Shown: piece after piece, positions 34,286 through 44,856 of the stretch | Layout: each line of letters opens with the position of its first letter | Position numbering within the stretch: position 1 is the first letter of the stretch | Assembly (NCBI GenBank): GCA_907164885.2 | Contig: OU015501.1 | Coordinates: 64,350,693 to 64,414,692 of the forward strand | Source of the DNA: Dolomedes plantarius | Taxonomy: Eukaryota > Arthropoda > Arachnida > Araneae > Dolomedidae | DNA length: 64,000 nt | Direction of reading: 5' to 3' | The notes under the pieces: generated by a model | Told to the model about the DNA's origin: nothing | The model's input: only the letters and a program-made list of their open reading frames with translations | The model's database searches: none | Program-made: the position numbers and the translations under genes

Positions 34286-36346
34286 TTAAAGGGTGGGAGT
34301 TAGAATAAGAAAGTTGATACAAGACTTGTTCCTCATGAATGCAGCAACTTCACTGCACCAGTTTGTCCAATCCGTGGAACCTCTCTTGATGGTCGCAGTC
34401 CTAGTAAAGGGATTCGTTGACCGTGTGGTCATCCTTCGTGCAGCAGGTCGTAGGTCCTGAGGCGCTGGTCCGGCTTGACGATGGACAGGAGGTCTCTTGG
34501 GAGGAGGCCAACCTTGCTGGGCGGCTGATATCTTGCGTTCCCTGTACTTATGCAAAGGAGCTTTAAAATTGTCATTCTTCCTTTTCATAACCTTGTGTAC
34601 CTTATGTGTGCCACGTTCATCCTTAGATGGAGGTTTTGTAGTGCACACTTTACTTTTCTCCGTACCTTTTAGAGTATAGACATTAGATTTTAATGCAGAT
34701 TCTATTTTTTGAAACTTATACGCCGCACCAACGTGTTTAGTAACTGGCTTTATCTCGCTGCTTGTGTCATGTTTTTCAACAACCTGACTCTGTTTTTCGT
34801 ATTTGTGCTTATACGACTTCTTGTTTACCGCCTTAATTACTTCAGTATTAGCAGTTTTAATGCTGGAACCTGAAGGCGCTTTTTCACGTTTTTTATCCCC
34901 CTTAACTTTAGTTTTATCCTCTTTTGACAAAAAAGTCTCTTTGAAACTTGCGATATCAGAATCGTTAACATTTAAATTCTTTAACACTGCTTCAGTTTTA
35001 GGAAGATTAAGCTTTTCGTACTCGTGCGTTTTATTGCAAACTTTCTCTATAACTTCCGAAGCATCAGCTAAACTACCTACAGTATAACTCTGTGTCAACT
35101 TTTCATCCTGATTCTCAGTCTGGTTTTCATGTACTTTATTTAAAACCATATTATCAACCTGGCCTACACAATCCCCATTCGGCTGGAAACTTGAAATAAT
35201 ATCATCACCTAGCAAGTTCCTACTATCGTTTAAAGAATTTTTATTGTCGTCAACTAATAAGTATTCACTAACTTCCGTAACGCATACTTCGTCATCTACT
35301 AAATTTCCTTCATTAACAGATGTGTGAATATCATCTAAAATATCAGGTATAGCATCAATAATATCAGGTATAGCATTAATAATATCAGGTATAGCATTAA
35401 TAGAAGTGTCAGATGATTTATTTTCTAAACCACTAGCATTAGTATCGGCCCTATTTTCAGAAATTTGTACTGGAATTACCGCATTATTCCAGCTAGACTC
35501 ACTTTCTTTATAAGCCACAAAAATACCCCGACTTTCACTATTCTCAAAATAATGATTACTGCTCGGACAAAATAATACATTTGACCACACAGTTTCAACA
35601 GGTTGAACCATATCATGTGAATCAACTTGCCAGTGCAAGTAAGGTGCTTCCCTATTATTTTCTTTAAGTGCACTAATTTCATTATAACGCCGTGCGCTTC
35701 TATTATTTTGCCTGCGGTACTGCTTACGCTGCTGGTTTGAAACTCGCGAAAAATTTTGGCGCGGCTGTATAAAACTTCTCGTACCTGAATGACGGTGAGG
35801 GGTAGTGAAGAAATGTCTATTGTCATATTTAGCTAAAGCTTGAAGGAGGGTAACCTTGCTTGTAATTGTTTGATTATCTAAAAAATCTTGAACACTTGGC
35901 TTCAAACGTTGGATAACTATTTTTAAGATTATCGCTTCCGTCAACTCTTCTAAATATTCCTCACACTTGGAAATCTTTTCCGTAGCAAAATCTAACGCAG
36001 ACTGACCTTCACGTTGCCTTAGCGAATAAATTTCCGCTTCAATTTCACTTTGATTAAAGGTCTTTGGAAAAACACTAAGAAACTGTTGCTTGAATGACAA
36101 ATAGTCAAAAATCAGATTACTGCTTTTCATACACGTGTACCACTGATATGCACTACCTCTTAAAGCGGCTAGAGCAATTTTAAGTTTATCCCCCTCTGGG
36201 GTGCATTGTTGCTGAAAGTAATGCTCAATTTTCTTTAGGAATTGGCTTGAGGGGCCGCCATTGAAGGTGGCTTCGAATGGCGCAATTTGCTGAACCGTAA
36301 TTACCCGAGGAAAATTTCCAGCAGGATTTTGTTCTACAACACTCAT
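34286..36346 (-). CDS. Gag-like structural protein, 686 aa, intact
   Basis: Starts MSVVEQNPAGNF 135 bp inside the 5' LTR. Residues about 20-170 resemble the Retrotrans_gag core of Ty3/gypsy elements (PFEATFNGG, ALRGSAYQWY, YLSFKQQFLSVF, LRQREGQSALDFA). An Arg/Gln/Asn-rich stretch follows near 190-225. The middle is acidic and Ser/Asn-rich with three tandem AIPDII(N/D) units near 315-335. The tail (about 500-670) is Lys/Arg/Pro-rich (PPPKRPPVHRQAGP, RRMTTRSTNPFTR) and could bind nucleic acid in place of a zinc knuckle, which I do not see. No protease or polymerase motif. Expected to build virus-like particles that package the element's RNA; length and bipolar charge suggest selection to keep it whole. 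Confidence 0.9.
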   Translation of the reverse strand: MSVVEQNPAGNFPRVITVQQIAPFEATFNGGPSSQFLKKIEHYFQQQCTPEGDKLKIALAALRGSAYQWYTCMKSSNLIFDYLSFKQQFLSVFPKTFNQSEIEAEIYSLRQREGQSALDFATEKISKCEEYLEELTEAIILKIVIQRLKPSVQDFLDNQTITSKVTLLQALAKYDNRHFFTTPHRHSGTRSFIQPRQNFSRVSNQQRKQYRRQNNRSARRYNEISALKENNREAPYLHWQVDSHDMVQPVETVWSNVLFCPSSNHYFENSESRGIFVAYKESESSWNNAVIPVQISENRADTNASGLENKSSDTSINAIPDIINAIPDIIDAIPDILDDIHTSVNEGNLVDDEVCVTEVSEYLLVDDNKNSLNDSRNLLGDDIISSFQPNGDCVGQVDNMVLNKVHENQTENQDEKLTQSYTVGSLADASEVIEKVCNKTHEYEKLNLPKTEAVLKNLNVNDSDIASFKETFLSKEDKTKVKGDKKREKAPSGSSIKTANTEVIKAVNKKSYKHKYEKQSQVVEKHDTSSEIKPVTKHVGAAYKFQKIESALKSNVYTLKGTEKSKVCTTKPPSKDERGTHKVHKVMKRKNDNFKAPLHKYRERKISAAQQGWPPPKRPPVHRQAGPAPQDLRPAARRMTTRSTNPFTRTATIKRGSTDWTNWCSEVAAFMRNKSCINFLILTPTL
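35335..35402 (-). repeat. 21-bp tandem repeat inside gag
   Basis: Three near-identical units encode AIPDIIN/AIPDIID/AIPDIL. Copy 1 (near 1165-1215) has only two units, so unit number varies between copies while keeping the frame. Confidence 0.8.
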
Positions 36347-36469
36347 TTTTTAAATAGTATATAAGTACTTGCAACAATTTTATCAATATAAGTACACAGT
36401 ACACAGTTTTTAATTTCAATTATGTTTGTTCGTTACAAATTTAACGCTAACTACCAGGGTATATATAAT

Positions 36470-36480
36470 TTCGGGCGCCA
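36470..36480 (-). other. Primer-binding site (tRNA-Lys type) of copy 2
   Basis: TGGCGCCCGAA on the minus strand, one base inside the 5' LTR, identical to copy 1. Confidence 0.85.
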
Positions 36481-36481
36481 G

Positions 36482-36916
36482 TATAGAGAATCTATGCTCA
36501 CTTCTACCCAAACTTGGGTGTATATAATTTGAAGTGGCACTCTATTTGAATTATATACAAACACAGTTTATACATGAAATAATGTTTATTGAATTCGCTG
36601 CACATATAATTGGCTTTTACAGCAATAAGCATGCGTACTACTTGTACGGAATGTAAATACAGCTTTTAAGAACAATATATTTTTATACTCACGAACAGTA
36701 AGTCAAACCAGCAGTACTGCCAAGTAAACTTCTGGCCCGTAAAGCACTAGCGCAGGATAACACCTTTTCAACCTTAACAACAACTCCCTTTTTTATTAAT
36801 GACGCTGCGTGGTATTTATACTAAGCGCGTATGCCAAAATTAGCATATCTGAAGCAGCTTCTTTAATTCACTCAAAAGTTCGATTCTTGTGAATCGAATC
36901 TTGTGTATACCTTACA
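36482..36916 (-). repeat. 5' LTR of gag-only element copy 2
   Basis: 435 bp. It contains GTATAAATACCACGCAGC on the minus strand, a likely TATA element for the transcript. Confidence 0.95.
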
Positions 36917-36920
36917 CATC

Positions 36921-37442
36921 TTTTGTTTATGGAAATACTGAAAAGTGAAACTGAAATAACTTAGAAGTCATCCAGAAATTAGCATGCAGAAAATAGCGAT
37001 TTCAATTTCTATTTCTATGAATCTAGCTTTTGTTTGGTTTGCGCTACTTTTATTTAAAAAAAAACAACATGACACATAAAATAATTAAAGGCGAAATAAT
37101 AAGAACTCCTCCTTTTTCAAAAAGCCCTTTCTATTTTTAAATTTCATTTATCAAATTTTTCAATTTTTGATTCACAGAATATGTATTCAGATTATTCACC
37201 GATTTCATAATTTAAATTTTTACGAATTCATTTCATTAAAAATGCTACATTTTATTAATAAAGAGAATAGCTTTTTACTTGGACATGCGGAAATATGGAA
37301 AGTAAAAATTTTCCTACAATGCGCCTTTAACGTTATTTAATGAGAAAAAAAGTCTTTTCAATCTTTTTATATAAAATAAATAGGAATTTTTTTTCTTTGG
37401 ACAGCCAAAAGTTGAAGCGTTTATGTTTGTTTCTCCAATTAC
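36921..37442. other. No gene seen
   Basis: AT-rich sequence between the gag-only element and the piggyBac element. Confidence 0.5.
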
Positions 37443-37461
37443 CTAACCCATTGCCTGCTAG

Positions 37462-37479
37462 TGTTGCGTTTTCGCAACA
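37462..37479. repeat. Subterminal palindrome of piggyBac A (also near 39213 and 42473)
   Basis: TGTTGCG-TTTT-CGCAACA, a 7-bp stem with TTTT loop, 15 bp from the left end. Copies near 39213 (as its complement, TGTTGCGAAAACGCAACA) and 42473 match perfectly. Probably transposase-binding repeats. Confidence 0.8.
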
Positions 37480-37645
37480 TTAATTTAATATTTTTTTAAT
37501 ATAAATATTATCAATATTGTGTAAACAAATGGACACTATATTAAAAAAGCCTTGAAATTTTGTGATAAATTATTAAAATGGATTTATTTTTATATTTTAA
37601 TAGTTAAATCTTTCAACAAATGTCACTGAATTTCAATTGCTGATA

Positions 37646-39054
37646 CACTGCTGGCCACCCTAATTGCTACACCAAGAAAGACAAGAGATATCACAACAAA
37701 ATTTATTTTGTAGATAACATGTTGACCAAGTATCAAATGATTAAATTTATAGACTTCTGTGAAGTGTGGTTCCTGCCAAAATCAGTAGCCAGAGTAGCCG
37801 CCATTGTTGGAGATCACCGCTGCCACACGCCTCGGCATTGATTCAAAGAGACTTTGGATGAGTTCTTGGGGTACAGCAGACCAAGCAGCTTCCGCACGTT
37901 GCCAAAGTTGATCTGCTGTGGCAGCTGGGGATGGAATCTGGGTCAATCGTAGAGCAACCATGGACCACATGTTTTCTATCGGCGAAAGATCCAGAGAGCG
38001 AGGCAGCCAGGGAAGCAATTCAATCTGGCGATTAACGAAGAACCATTGGATAATGCTTGCCACGTGTGGTCGCGCATTATCCTGTTGAAATATGGCTGTG
38101 GGCAAGCCCTGAAGGTAAGGAAGGACAACTGGCTCCGACACCTCGGAGATGTAGCGCTGGCTGTTTAAAGTACCGGCAATGCGTATTAGAGGTGTGCGAA
38201 AGTGATATCCAATACCGCCCCATACCATAATACCCGGTGCAGGACCAGTGTGGCGGTGCATAACGCAGCTCTTCAGCATCCTCTCTTCAAGGTGTCTCCA
38301 GACTCGAATGCGACCATCATGGTGTTGCAGACAGAAGCGTGACTCGCCAGTAAAGACAATTTCATTCCATTCTGCCATCCACATCCTTCTGTCATCGCAC
38401 CATTGGCGTCGGAGACGTCTGTGGTTCTGCGTCAAGGGTAGACAAAGCAATGGACGTCTTGCGGACAGACCACTCTGCTGTAAATGGCGTCGAATGGTAC
38501 GCGCAGACACTGGATGATGCGTTACAGACTGCATGTGCTGTGCTATGGTTCGTGATGTGACTGAGCGATCCGTCACTGCCATGCGCACAATTTGCCTGTC
38601 ATCACGTGAAGTGGTGCGCTGAGGTGGATGCGATCGAACACGCCGATCCGCCGTACCCTCCTGCATCCAACGATCACATATCCGCATTACAGTTGCTTGT
38701 TTTCGTCCAACACGACTACCGATTTCCCTGAAAGATAATCCACAATCTCGGTAGGCCACTGTCCTTCCTCTGTCGAACTCGGATACTTGATCAAAAGATG
38801 ATCGCTATTTTCGACGAGGCATAATTGATCGTTTTTTTGAAAAAATCACAAGAAAAACACAATTGCCGAACTTGAAATCGTCGAAATCTCCAAGCCTTAA
38901 ATAGCGCTTTGAAGTGGCGCCACAGGCGCGCGTGATGTGAGTCTGCGCTGAGATTCTAATCATTTGCATATCTCACCTCCGCTAATGCATGTTGTAAATT
39001 TCATGTTATTTGCATGTTTCCTTCAGGGTGTTGCATTTACAGTGGCCAGCAGTG
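37646..39054 (-). mobile_element. Tc1-type transposon T2
   Basis: 1,409 bp with the same ends as T1 and T3 (CACTGCTGGCCACC... and ...GTGGCCAGCAGTG), flanked by TA on both sides. Inserted in the 5' part of piggyBac A. Confidence 0.95.
37782..38822 (-). pseudogene. Tc1 transposase (T2), nonsense at codon 6
   Basis: 347 codons in one frame from MPRRK, but codon 6 is TAG (38805-38807) where T1 and T3 have CAG; after that the frame is open to the stop at 37782. HTH regions (CGLSFREIGSRVGRKQATVM; SARTIRRHLQQSG) are present. First catalytic Asp is lost (FTGESRF); QQDNARPH and LSPIENMW keep the other two. A restart at an internal start codon is possible but the catalytic change would still disable it. 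Confidence 0.93.
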
Positions 39055-39814
39055 TATTTATCAATTTTGATGAATTTTCATATATAGTAGCATATGCACA
39101 GATTCAAAAGCAGCATTTAAACATATATCTTGATCTCTTATAAATAAAATGGCAACATCAGGTAAGCTTGTTTCTGGTACTATATCTTTGTAATTATTAG
39201 TTTTAAAAAATGTTGCGAAAACGCAACACTGGCACGATTCAGTATATAATAGATCTAATGTGCTGATAATGCTGTTTTTAAATGATCCGTTATATATTTA
39301 AGTTCTATTTATACAAAGAAGATGTCTGACCATCGATGAAGCTTTAAAATACTGAAATGAATTGGAAGATGGTGATTTATCTGATAGTTTATTAGAAAGT
39401 GAGGATGAAGATCATAAATGTGATCTAGTAATCATTCCACTAGACCCAGACGTAGTCACAGATGATGAGAATTTAGGTGATAATCTGTAGTATGATAATA
39501 CAGTGGTACCTCGACTTACGAGTGTCTCAACTTACGAGATTTTCGAGATACGATCATTCTCTTGGCAGATTTTTTGCTTCGAGTTACGAGCTAATATCCG
39601 GGTTACGAGCAAGCTTCAGTTACCCTACCGCTAGTTTGCGCAGCGAATGCTATGTTATGTGCTCATTAAATGAGAACACGAGAAGCATATAATATTTACA
39701 AAATTTATGTACAATTATTATGCAATTGTATACATATTATTCTCAAGACTACTATCCAGCTTTAAACTAAGAGATTAACACGCAACAATTATAATTATCA
39801 CCGGGGGAAGCTTG

Positions 39815-40260
39815 CTCTGTCCACACTTGAGTAGCCCTCTGGAGCCGAACAGAGTCAGTTGATGGTCGAATGGCTAGGGAGTTGGCATTCGGTGCAGATC
39901 CTGTGGGTTCGAGTCCCACTGTTGGGATGGATGTTTGTAGCCGTTCGAAATCGGCTTTAAACTGTAGGTCCCGGTCTAATTAGCCCTCGTGTAGCAAAAA
40001 GTTGACCGTAGCGCTCCATACCAAACCAAACCGAAACCGAACAGCGTCCAACCTCTCTCACAGAGAGATAGCTTCAATTCACCAATTCCTCCCCCACACT
40101 GGAACTCCCCATGGGGTCCAGGGGATGGGATAACCTTGGTCCTAGGATCACAAGCCCTCCCCCTTTTACGGATTCTCAGAAAGAGGAATCCGGATATTAC
40201 AGTCACATTGAGCGACGCAACAATCGCCCAGCTTCCATGTCTCATTCGTTCACTTGAAGA
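39815..40260 (+). mobile_element. tRNA-derived SINE-like segment inside the Tigger element
   Basis: A box TGGTCGAATGG (39863-39873) and a perfect B box GGTTCGAGTCC (39906-39916), 32 bp apart as in a tRNA, then about 340 bp of unrelated GC-richer body. Exact ends and target duplications not found, so borders are approximate. Not a functional tRNA: no matching acceptor stem seen. Confidence 0.6.
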
Positions 40261-40336
40261 TGCTAGCTTGTAATAAAAGCATCAGTTCTGTGCTTGCATT
40301 TGTGCTTGCAGTTATTTTGTAAAACTTCATTTTTCC

Positions 40337-40445
40337 ATGGGTCTGAAGAAAGTGAGTAAGAAGGACAGTGCTGAGAAGAAGAAGCGGAAAATGTGCATTC
40401 AGTTGAAAAAAGAAATTATCAAAAAACATGACCAAGGTGTGCGTG
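40337..40445 (+). pseudogene. Tigger transposase N-terminal fragment
   Basis: MGLKKVSKKDSAEKKKRKMC followed by IQLKKEIIKKHDQGVRV, the family's basic start and first helix-turn-helix. It runs out of similarity after about 36 codons; the catalytic domain is missing. Confidence 0.7.
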
Positions 40446-42626
40446 TATGCTTAAAGGCTCTGGGATTTTCCAAATGATAAACGAGCAGCAGCTTAATCTT
40501 GCAGTTGGCGCACAGTACGAGGGTTAGCCTATCCTTCATGGTTTGGTAGCCTGGAATCCTGTTCTCCTCTACCGTAAGGTAAATGTTGTACATTACACTT
40601 AATAAAACACGTTTATTGCATCAGTACATTCTATTGTATTGGGTTTGTATACAATGTTCGTCATTTATAAGGACATTTATCTTATTTAAAAACATGTAAC
40701 AAAAAATTACGGTGTTTGGGGGGAGCCCGGAACGAATTAATGTCATTTCCATTCATTTCAATGGGGAAAATTGATTCGATATACGAGTAATTCGAGTTAC
40801 GGGCTCCGTCATGGAACGAATTAAACTCGTAAGTCGACGTACCACTGTATACAGATTCTGAAGGATGTTTCGGGTGAAATTGAACTTCATGATCGTAAAT
40901 CGCATTGTTCAAAATATAGTAGAAAAAGTAGAAAATCCTCCAAAAGCAAAATTTCTTGGAAAAAATTCTCTCCAACTTATAAATTGAAGCCCGTCTCTAA
41001 TGAAGACGAGAAAATAGAGATTATGTCCAATATGAGGTGATTTGTCCAATCTTCAATCTATTGATGTGAACTTAAAATTCTTTAATGAAACACTTTTGGA
41101 GTATATTGTAGCAGAAACTGTAAAATATGCTCATCAGAAGAACAAGTTAAAATTTTCATTGACTGTTCCTACTCTCAAGCGTTTTATTGGCATTCTGCTT
41201 TTTACGGGTTATTATAAATTTCCACAAGAACAGTTATATTGGTCAATTGCTGAGGACGTCAGTTGTCCTTTATTAGACATACCATGAATCGGACAACGTA
41301 TTTATCCATAAAACAAAATATACATTAAGCTGACAATACTTCGTTGGGTAAAAGTGATAAATTAGCTAAATTTAGACAGTATTTGAATATTTTAAATGGA
41401 AATTTTATGAAGTTTTGACGTTTTTACTACTAATCTCTCAACTGATGAGCAGATGATCCCATACTTCGGAAAGCATGTATGTTCCCCTTAAGTGTATCTG
41501 ATGGGGAAATCAGTCCAATTTATCTACAAAGTATGGCGCTTATATTCTTTAAGCGGTTTCTTATATAAATTTGATATTTATACAGGAAAATTGCAAGAAA
41601 AATCAGATCTTGGACTAAGTGAAAATATCGCAAGGAAACTTTTACAAGTTGTTAAAAATCCATGTAATCCCATGGTATATTTTGATAATTATTTTACTTC
41701 CCATAATCTTATATCTGAAATTTGTAGTATGAAATTTTGTGCAACTGGAAGAATTATAGATATCAGAACTGGGAATTGCTCTCTAATGTCTCTGAAAGAA
41801 ACGAAGAAAAAAGAACGCGGAACATATGACACGGCATTTGATTAAAAAAAAAATTATTTCTATTGCAAGGTGGAACGATAACTCTGTAGTAACTATAGCT
41901 AGTAATTGGGATTTTGTTGACCCCCCCCAACATCTGCCAAACGCTATTCTAGAAATGAGAAAAATCGTATTTCTGTAAAAAAAACACAGTTAATAGCTAA
42001 TTATAATTCTCATATGAGGGGAGTTGATCTACTATATAATTTCATTACTTCTTACCGGATAGAAATAAAAGGCAAAAATGGTGGTGGCCAATTTTCACTA
42101 ATCTCATCGACGTAGAAAAAATGAATGCTTCGAAACTGTATAACTTTATTAGATTTCCAAATATCTCTAGTAATTTCTTTACTTAAAAGATCAACAATAG
42201 ATAATACATCCAAAGAAAAAAGTCATGAATCGCTAGAAAAATTTAAAAATCCAGGACGACCATCATCTATGAAAAATTTATTTTTGAACAAAACGAACCA
42301 AAAAATTGCACCAATCACATAATTGAGAGAAATCCTGAAAATTAAAGGAGACGCTGCAAACATTATAGTAGCCAAACTGTAACAATTTACAACAAATTCT
42401 CAGTCTCCCTACATGTTAAATGTTTCAAACCATTTCACGTAACTCCGAAATAAAATATACCGCTTTCTGCCAGTGTTGCGTTTTCGCAACAGTTTGTAAA
42501 TCACAAAGAAATAAATATATTTTTGGGGAAATGGTTTAATTCCTTTAGTTATTCAATTATAATCATAAAAAATTGAATTTGTCTATTTTTGTCTACGCTA
42601 AGTGTGTGCGGCAGGTAATGGGCTAA

Positions 42627-43709
42627 ATATGAATATATAACTGTTACATTATTGAGATAATTGAGTTACATTAACATTTCCTACTGTATTGAATTTCTAA
42701 TAGGGGTACTAATAGGGGTAGTACTAATAGGGGTAGTTAATTAATCCAGCATAGATATTTATTCAATTTTTTTTTCAAAATACACGTGGGTGGGAATAGA
42801 AATTTACTGCATGAAATATACTTTCTTGTGAAAAGAAAAAGTAAATATCAGAGCAGTCATTGATTAGTGTTGAAAGTATTCACAGTAAGTGGAATATCCA
42901 AGCATAATTGATCTAAATGTCGGTGTTTTTCAGAGAGAACATGAAAGAATTATGGGTTTTCAATGCTCTTTAGTGCTTCATTTTTATTTTTATTTCTTTT
43001 TATATCGCTTTAAAGTTATTTTATTGAAATACATTGTAACTAGAGTTCTTTTTTATGTTTTCTTTGATGCGAATCCTGAAAGAACATATAATACCACTAG
43101 ATCTAAGAATATTTATCTATTTCTATAATGGTTCTTGAATTCAGATTTTTACATTAGACCTCTAAGAAATTGAGACCAGAATGCATTTGAATTCTAAGTA
43201 AAGCATGGAAATCAAAATATTTGAATGGTCTCAAATCTAGGAATTGAACAAGTTTAAGCTTATTAGTCAAAACCACGAACTCTATGTATTTTCATTAATT
43301 GTGACAGATAGTGGTTTTTGGAAAGCTAATTATATTGTATTTTCTGGTTTAAATTTCTAAGAAATTGCAAAAAAAAACTTTATATTCGAAAAATACTTCG
43401 GAATTTCTGTTGAATTTAAATATTTTTCGTTATTTTTTTTGTCATAATTTTTTTTAAGTTCCAGGAGAAATAAATGAATATCTTTATGTGCATAAAATGC
43501 TTAAGTGTGTTATGAACAGGAAGCAATGTTAAAATCAAAAATGAAAATGTTAACATGTTGAACTTCATACAGTATGTGACCCTTTGTTATTATTTTTTTT
43601 CTAAGATTTTCTATCTTTTAATTGGTTATTTAATCCATTTTTTCTTGTGTCATTGGGGTCAGTAAGTATGAACATATGTTTCAGAATATATTGAAAAATA
43701 AATGTTCTG
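42627..43709. other. No gene seen
   Basis: AT-rich; only short frames without motifs. Confidence 0.5.
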
Positions 43710-43721
43710 AGCTAGTTAAAC

Positions 43722-43949
43722 ATTTTTTTTTCAATGCGGAGGCACTTTGTCACGAAGACATTCACCTATATTTCACCGCAGATTTGCTGGCCATTTTATT
43801 ATGGGGGCGCCATATAGGCAGACCAGCATTGCCCCCTATGAAGGGACGACACAAACGGAGGCTTTTTTAGTGGCGCTTCGCCAGGATTCGATCTGAGCAC
43901 CCTCAGCATCGAAAACCAGCGCGCTGTACCACAAGGCCGCCACGGACCT
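43722..43949 (-). mobile_element. tRNA-derived SINE (family 1), with 12-bp target duplication
   Basis: Minus strand: head GGCGGCCTTGTGGTACAGCG, B-box-like GGATTCGATCTG reading from the other strand, body with CCTATATGGCGCCCCCATAA, and tail ending GCATTGAAAAAAAAA. AGCTAGTTAAAC flanks it on both sides (43710-43721, 43950-43961). Same family as 46301-46525, 52923-53141 and about 61091-61290. Confidence 0.93.
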
Positions 43950-43961
43950 AGCTAGTTAAAC

Positions 43962-44853
43962 TAGTTCATGTAATTAAGAAAGACTTTTTATGAACATTTT
44001 CAAAGAGATTCATTTTCAGAATTGTGAACAGTGCAACTCGCAGGCAAGATATACGGTTGATAAATATGTAGAATCTAGCTGATTTCAGGAAAAAGCTGTC
44101 GTATTTGGGAAAGGTACGTAACTCTTATTGAAAAATAAAAACAGATTATTTTCATAACTTACATATATTTAGAAGCATTTACAACCACAGGCAATTTAGA
44201 GGACAAGTTAGGAAGATGCGATACTGACGACCAGAAGAAATAAAAAATTGTAAGATGTTCGCCGTCTTCTTTATGTTTTAACCATTGCATAGGTAAATAA
44301 TTTAGAAAGCAAAAGCTTTTCCAGCCAATCAAAGCAAACTCTTATGTTACGTGGATTACAATCAAATTCTTGAGCAACCTATTAAAATATTTTAATGATA
44401 ATTAGACTCTTCCCTCCAAATATCCATGACATAATAGTATCTTATAGGTATGGCGATGCGTTGGTTTAAATATATTTGTTTCTCAAAATAATAAGATAGG
44501 AAGTCAGTTTTACTTTATCAAAACTCCCAGTTATTGAATCTTTCCAACAATTGAGGTTCCCTATGAAGATTTAAGAAATTTTGTACCTAAAAGGCATTAA
44601 CGAAATGAACAGTTTATTGCACTGCTATCGTGGAAAATGGTATTTGTTACACGTGCTATATTCCGTTGTCTACCACAAATCCAGTGCAAATTATTTCATG
44701 TCTTAATATCCTTTTTGAAATACCTCTGTAAGGTCCTGTCCCTCACCCGTAACAACACGTAAATCCTAAATTTTTATATGAGTCATTCTTAGAAATGTTT
44801 TGGAACTCACCTAAAGATAGATAGAGTCACGTTAGCTTTAAACGATCAGTGTT
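43962..44853. other. No gene seen
   Basis: AT-rich; nothing recognised. Confidence 0.5.
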
Positions 44854-44856
44854 TAA

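Larger units (their letters stand above)
33321..36916 (-). mobile_element. Complete gag-only LTR retrotransposon, copy 2 (recent)
   Basis: 3,596 bp. The two 435-bp LTRs (33321-33755, 36482-36916) look identical by eye. A perfect 4-bp duplication CATC flanks it (33317-33320, 36917-36920). Primer-binding site and polypurine tract are in place. The 2.7-kb interior has one long intact ORF for a Gag-like protein and no protease, RT or integrase, so it must use enzymes from another element. Organisation equals the class called TR-GAG in plants. A Ty3/gypsy relative is suggested by the Gag core, the tRNA-Lys primer and the 4-bp duplication. Confidence 0.93.
39501..40847 (+). mobile_element. Tigger-like transposon in piggyBac A
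   Basis: Ends CAGTGGTACCTCGACTTACG and CGTAAGTCGACGTACCACTG, flanked by TA (39499-39500, 40848-40849). The CAGTGGTACCTCG-type terminus is characteristic of Tigger elements. The interior has only a transposase N-terminus and contains a tRNA-like SINE segment. The piggyBac coding sequence resumes directly at both sides. Confidence 0.88.
39310..42440 (+). pseudogene. piggyBac transposase relic (family A)
   Basis: The acidic N-terminal region is near 39320-39490 (NELEDGDLSDSLLESEDED), interrupted by the Tigger-like element. It resumes at 40850, then the frame at 41042-41287 (NLQSIDVNLKFFNETLLEYI, TLKRFIGILLFTGYY) matches the start of the DDE_Tnp_1_7 domain. A piece with YFDNYFTSHNLISEICS (41492-41845) carries the family's catalytic-region block. 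The last part to about 42440 is in several frames. Many stops and shifts; dead. Confidence 0.85.
37447..42622 (+). mobile_element. piggyBac element (family A) with two nested transposons
   Basis: Left end CCCATTGCCTGC mirrors right end GCAGGTAATGGG. Both sides are flanked by CTAA (37443-37446, 42623-42626) instead of the usual TTAA. Removing the Tc1 copy T2 (37646-39054) and the Tigger-like element (39501-40847) leaves about 2.4 kb, normal for piggyBac. The 18-nt palindrome TGTTGCGTTTTCGCAACA occurs near the left end and near the right end, with a reverse-read copy near 39213. Confidence 0.85.

Noticed and set aside
39863..39935. Functional tRNA gene inside the Tigger element
   Set aside because: Good A and B boxes but no paired acceptor ends, and a long unrelated body follows, as in SINEs.
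37462..42490. Regular palindromes as a CRISPR-like array
   Set aside because: Only three widely spaced copies, tied to transposon ends, in a eukaryotic context.
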